Positions 13,973 to 16,817 of a DNA stretch of 16,817 bases are shown in pieces. Position numbers and translations under genes: made by a program. The notes under the pieces are model-generated. The model worked only from the letters and a program-made list of their open reading frames with translations, was not told where the DNA came from and made no database searches. How positions within the stretch are numbered: position 1 is the first letter of the stretch; the number at the start of each line of letters is the position of its first letter. This stretch comes from Alphaproteobacteria bacterium (GTDB lineage Bacteria; Pseudomonadota; Alphaproteobacteria; ATCC43930; CGMCC-115725), in NCBI GenBank assembly GCA_019241915.1, contig JAFAWI010000169.1, positions 1 through 16,817 of the forward strand, in the 5' to 3' direction.

Positions 13973-15478
13973 TTAGAATCGCGGCAAGTCCGGGTGCGGC
14001 AGTGCGCCGTGATGCACATGCAGGCGGCCCAGCTCGGCACAGCGGTGCAGCTCGGGGAACACCTTTCCGGGGTTGAGCAGCCCGTCCGGGTCGAACGCGC
14101 ATTTGAGGCGCTGCTGTTGCGCCAGGTCCGTCTCGTCGAACATCGTGCCCATCAGATCGCGCTTTTCGACCCCGACCCCATGCTCGCCGGTCAGCACGCC
14201 GCCGACCTCGACGCAAAGCTTGAGAATGTCGGCGCCGAATTCCTCTGCGCGTTCGATTTCGCCCGGCTCGTTTGCGTCGTAGAGAATGAGCGGGTGCAGA
14301 TTGCCGTCGCCGGCGTGAAAGACATTGGCGACGCGCAGCCCGTGGCGCTGCGAGAGCGCTGAAATCTCGCGCAGCACCTCGCCGAGCCGGCCGCGCGGAA
14401 TGGTGCCGTCCATGCAGTAATAATCGGGCGAGATGCGGCCGACCGCGGGGAAGGCGGCCTTGCGCCCGGCCCAGAACGACAGCCGCTGGGCTTCGTTCTC
14501 ACTCACCTTGAGCGATACCGCGCGGTTGTCGCGGGACAGCCGCTCGACGACCCCCAATAGATGATCGACCTCCACCGCCGCGCCGTCGAGCTCGACGATC
14601 AACAGCGCCTCGACATCGAGCGGATAGCCTGCACCAACGAATGCCTCGGCGGCGTGGATCGCCGGCCGGTCCATCATCTCCATACCACCGGGGATGATGC
14701 CGGCGCCGATAATCGCCGCGACGCAATCGCCGGCGTCTTCGGTGCGGGCAAAGCCGACCAGCACCGCTCGCGCGGTCGGCGGCTTTTTGAGGAGGCGCAC
14801 CGTGACCTCGGTGACGACCCCGAGCAGCCCCTCGGAGCCAGTCACGATGCCGAGCAGATCGTAGCCCTCCGAATCGAAATGCCGGCCGCCGATGCGAACC
14901 ACCTCGCCGTCGATGGTGACGAACTCGACGCCGAGCAGGTTATTGGTGGTCAGCCCGTATTTGAGGCAATGCACCCCGCCCGAATTCTCGGCTACGTTAC
15001 CGCCGATCGTGCAGGCGATCTGGCTCGAAGGGTCGGGCGCGTAGTAGAAGCCCTCGGCCTCGACCGCCTGACTGATCGCGAGGTTGGTGACCCCCGGCTG
15101 CACCACGGCGCAGCGGTTTGCGTAGTCAATCGCAACAATCTTGTTGAATTTTGCCATGCCGAGCAGCACGCCGTCGGCGAGCGGCAACGCGCCGCCGGAC
15201 AGCGAGGTGCCGGCGCCCCGCGGCACCACCTTGATCTGGTGCTCGTTGCAGTAGCGCAACACCGCGGCGACTTCGGCGACGGTGGACGGCAGCACCGCGA
15301 CCAGCGGCGGCTGGCGGTAGGCCGTCAGCCCGTCGCTCTCATAGGCGCGGCGCGCCGGCTCCGCCTCGATCACTGCCGCGGGCGACGCCATAAGCCGCCT
15401 CAACGCCGCCGCAATTTGGACGCGGCGCGCGATCACCCCGGCATCGGGCGGCGGCATCTCCATGGGTAACTCTGTCAT
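13973..15478 (-). CDS. glcD: Glycolate oxidase catalytic subunit GlcD (FAD-linked)
   Basis: A 501-residue flavoprotein of the FAD-linked oxidase type C family; with GlcE and GlcF it oxidises glycolate (and often D-lactate) and passes electrons to quinone. Signatures: PRGAGTSLSGG (86-96), GGNVAENSGGVHCLKYG (159-175), GLLGVVTEVTVRL (217-229), the metal- and substrate-site motifs HAGDGNLHPLI (388-398) and GEHGVGVEKRDLM (431-443), and NPGKVFP near the end. The C-terminus carries a short histidine-rich tail (RLHVHHGALPHPDLPRF). ATG 15478 was chosen; GTG 15487 and ATG 15463 are alternatives, and none has a strong ribosome binding site. It is oriented like glcEF but separated from them by the GFA gene. 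Confidence 0.95.
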   Translation of the reverse strand: MTELPMEMPPPDAGVIARRVQIAAALRRLMASPAAVIEAEPARRAYESDGLTAYRQPPLVAVLPSTVAEVAAVLRYCNEHQIKVVPRGAGTSLSGGALPLADGVLLGMAKFNKIVAIDYANRCAVVQPGVTNLAISQAVEAEGFYYAPDPSSQIACTIGGNVAENSGGVHCLKYGLTTNNLLGVEFVTIDGEVVRIGGRHFDSEGYDLLGIVTGSEGLLGVVTEVTVRLLKKPPTARAVLVGFARTEDAGDCVAAIIGAGIIPGGMEMMDRPAIHAAEAFVGAGYPLDVEALLIVELDGAAVEVDHLLGVVERLSRDNRAVSLKVSENEAQRLSFWAGRKAAFPAVGRISPDYYCMDGTIPRGRLGEVLREISALSQRHGLRVANVFHAGDGNLHPLILYDANEPGEIERAEEFGADILKLCVEVGGVLTGEHGVGVEKRDLMGTMFDETDLAQQQRLKCAFDPDGLLNPGKVFPELHRCAELGRLHVHHGALPHPDLPRF

Positions 15479-15673
15479 CGCCCACACCGGGGCGCAACAT
15501 CACGCCGTCTAGATGCCAGCAACTCTCCTGTTCTTTGTGACATCTGCGGGAATTACAGGAAGCCGCAGTGGCGCGCTCCCGCGTTGCCGGGCGGTCGTAC
15601 GATTAAATTGCGCTGATTTTAGCGGAGATGTCGTGCGCTCAGCGAGCGATGTCGCTGGCGTCCAGCGCAGTCC
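15479..15673 (-). promoter_or_regulatory. Gap between rpmJ and glcD with small hairpins
   Basis: This 195-base gap should hold the end of the rpmJ transcript and the glcD promoter. On the minus strand just after the rpmJ stop lie two small stem-loops (GCTGG-ACG-CCAGC and CGCTC-GCT-GAGCG) without a T run. An AT-rich patch follows around 15601-15622. I see no coding sequence and no convincing promoter boxes. Confidence 0.3.
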
Positions 15674-15799
15674 TCAGCCCTGGCGGGCCTTGAAGCGCGG
15701 GTTGGCCTTGTTGATCACAAACACGCGGCCACGCCGGCGCACGACACGGCAGTTCTTGTCGCGCTTCTTCAGTGTCTTCAGCGAATTGACGATCTTCAT
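15674..15799 (-). CDS. rpmJ: 50S ribosomal protein bL36, zinc-free type
   Basis: A 41-residue protein beginning MKIVNSLKTLKKRDKNCRVV and ending with the bL36 signature VINKANPRFKARQG. It lacks the CxxC and C/H zinc ligands of the zinc-ribbon form, having one lone cysteine, so it is the C-minus paralogue type typical of alphaproteobacteria. It is a small basic component of the large ribosomal subunit. GAGGAAG lies seven bases before ATG 15799, and a good sigma70-like promoter lies immediately upstream. Transcription is therefore likely to be monocistronic and independent of alaC. Its short length makes it easy to miss. Confidence 0.95.
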   Translation of the reverse strand: MKIVNSLKTLKKRDKNCRVVRRRGRVFVINKANPRFKARQG

Positions 15800-15823
15800 G
15801 TCCGGCTTCCTCGCGAGCCGCGG

Positions 15824-15852
15824 AACATAGGGAGCCGCGCCGGCTAAGTCAA
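15824..15852 (-). promoter_or_regulatory. Sigma70-like promoter of rpmJ
   Basis: On the minus strand, TTGACT (15847-15852) and TATGTT (15824-15829) are separated by exactly 17 bases. They match the -35 and -10 consensus at five of six and four of six positions. Transcription would begin near 15817, giving a leader of about 18 bases that contains the GAGGAAG ribosome binding site. The spacer holds a small GC dyad (AGCCG-GCG-CGGCT) that might also aid termination of alaC. Confidence 0.6.
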
Positions 15853-15863
15853 ATGGATGGGCG

Positions 15864-16817
15864 CTACTTCGCGGCCTGCATCCTCTGGGCGCGGCGGAGG
15901 TCGGCGGTGTCGTTGCGACCGGCGAGGAAGGCCTTGATGTTGCGCGTCGCCTGGCGCAGCCGCTGGCGGTTTTCGACCAGGGCGATGCGCACAAAGCCTT
16001 CGCCGTATTCGCCGAAGCCGACCCCCGGCGACACCGCGACATTGGCGCGCTCCAGCAGCAGCTTGGAGAAGGCGAGGCTGCCGAGGTTCTTGAATTCCTC
16101 GGGCACCGGCGCCCAGGCAAACATCGTCGCCGGCGGCGCCGGGATGTCCCAGCCGGCCTGGCGCAGCCCGTCGACCAGCACGTCGCGGCGCGCCTTGTAG
16201 CGCTGGCGGATCTCGGCGATGCAGTCCTGCGGGCCGTTGAGCGCGGCGGTCGCCGCCACCTGGATCGGCGTGAACGCGCCGTAGTCGAGATATGACTTCA
16301 CCCGGGTCAGCGCCGCGATCAGCCGCTGGTTGCCGACCGCAAAGCCGATGCGCCAGCCCGCCATCGAATAGGTCTTCGACAGCGAGGTGAACTCGACCGC
16401 AATGTCCTTGGCGCCCGGCACCTCGAAGATCGACGGCGGCGGCTTGTCGTCAAAATAGATTTCGGCGTAGGCGAGGTCGCTGAGCACCCAGATGCCGTGA
16501 TGCCGGCAGAAATCGACGATCTCGCCGTAGAAGTCGAGATCGACCGTCATCGCCGTGGGGTTGGCCGGGAAGTTGAGCACAACCGCCAGCGGCGCCGGGA
16601 TCGAATGCCTGACCGTTTTCTTCAGCTCGTCGAGGAAATCGACCCCCGGCCCGATCGGCACATGGCGCACCGCGGCGCCTGCCATGATGAAACCGAACGA
16701 ATGGATCGGGTAGCTCGGGTTGGGGACGATAACCGTGTCGCCCGGCGCGGTGATGGCCTGGGCGAGGTTGGCGAAGCCCTCCTTCGAGCCCAGCGTCACG
16801 ACGATCTCGCGCTCCGG
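15864..16817 (-). CDS. alaC: Alanine-type class I/II aminotransferase AlaC, N-terminus cut by window edge
   Basis: PLP-dependent aminotransferase; AlaC makes alanine from pyruvate and glutamate. The 317 residues present cover the conserved bulk of a protein of about 400, so roughly the first 90 lie outside the window. Signatures: VVTLGSKEGFANLAQA, VPNPSYPIHSFG, LNFPANPTA, SDLAYAEIYFD, the Schiff-base lysine in SLSKTYSMAGWRIG (residue 148 of the fragment), KSYLDYGAFTPIQVAATAAL and SPGVGFGEYGEGFVRIAL. From memory these follow E. coli AlaC closely along their length. An LL-diaminopimelate aminotransferase role is a less likely alternative. The frame is open through 16817, so no start codon is given. 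Confidence 0.92.
   Translation of the reverse strand, partial: PEREIVVTLGSKEGFANLAQAITAPGDTVIVPNPSYPIHSFGFIMAGAAVRHVPIGPGVDFLDELKKTVRHSIPAPLAVVLNFPANPTAMTVDLDFYGEIVDFCRHHGIWVLSDLAYAEIYFDDKPPPSIFEVPGAKDIAVEFTSLSKTYSMAGWRIGFAVGNQRLIAALTRVKSYLDYGAFTPIQVAATAALNGPQDCIAEIRQRYKARRDVLVDGLRQAGWDIPAPPATMFAWAPVPEEFKNLGSLAFSKLLLERANVAVSPGVGFGEYGEGFVRIALVENRQRLRQATRNIKAFLAGRNDTADLRRAQRMQAAK

Noticed and set aside
14561..15469. 302-residue plus-strand open frame
   Set aside because: It is antisense to glcD and follows its codon structure.
15513..15830. 105-residue plus-strand frame
   Set aside because: It overlaps rpmJ in antisense and has no ribosome binding site or known domain.

Overview
The window is about 16.8 kb of GC-rich DNA with dense, mostly co-oriented genes. 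Gene content points to an alphaproteobacterium: a 41-residue bL36 of the zinc-free type, an AlaC-type aminotransferase, glycolate oxidase subunits glcD, glcE and glcF, a PmtA-like methyltransferase, and three copies of a short palindromic repeat (CAATCTC...GAGATTGC, ending CGCAATGACAG) of the kind scattered between genes in many alphaproteobacterial genomes. The lineage is inference, made without a database search. Both ends cut through genes, so this looks like a fragment of a larger replicon or a whole metagenomic contig.

Left end (1-4647, minus strand). A transglycosylase/penicillin-binding protein gene is broken at its transpeptidase domain by a gapless inverted repeat that occupies positions 1-312. 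This looks more like an assembly foldback than biology. Upstream lies a tight three-gene operon, read from 4647 down to 2130: a PmtA-like SAM methyltransferase, an LpxH-like metallophosphoesterase and a GT4 glycosyltransferase. Successive stop and start codons overlap. The set suggests envelope lipid or glycolipid modification.

Middle (4802-10903, plus strand). In order: a small arginine-rich protein of unknown function, pyroglutamyl peptidase (pcp), an SDR oxidoreductase lacking the usual catalytic serine, a two-repeat dimeric alpha/beta-barrel protein, a YdcF-type (DUF218) membrane protein, a Rieske non-heme iron oxygenase, a DPM1-like GT2 glycosyltransferase, and a TVP38/VTT membrane protein overlapping the GT2 gene. 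SDR, barrel protein and Rieske oxygenase could form an oxidative catabolic set, but no electron-transfer partner is present.

Right side (10836-15478). glcF and glcE are adjacent on the minus strand. glcD lies upstream on the same strand but is separated by a plus-strand GFA-family zinc-protein gene and one repeat copy, so the glycolate oxidase genes are split. Beyond a 195-bp gap lie rpmJ (bL36) with a good sigma70-like promoter and alaC, cut by the right edge.

I see no CRISPR array, prophage, insertion sequence, tRNA or rRNA, and no clearly new defence or mobile system. The most useful irregularities are the hairpin left end, the repeat family (one copy supplies a start codon), the split glc locus and the GT4 gene with no usable canonical start at its conserved N-terminus.
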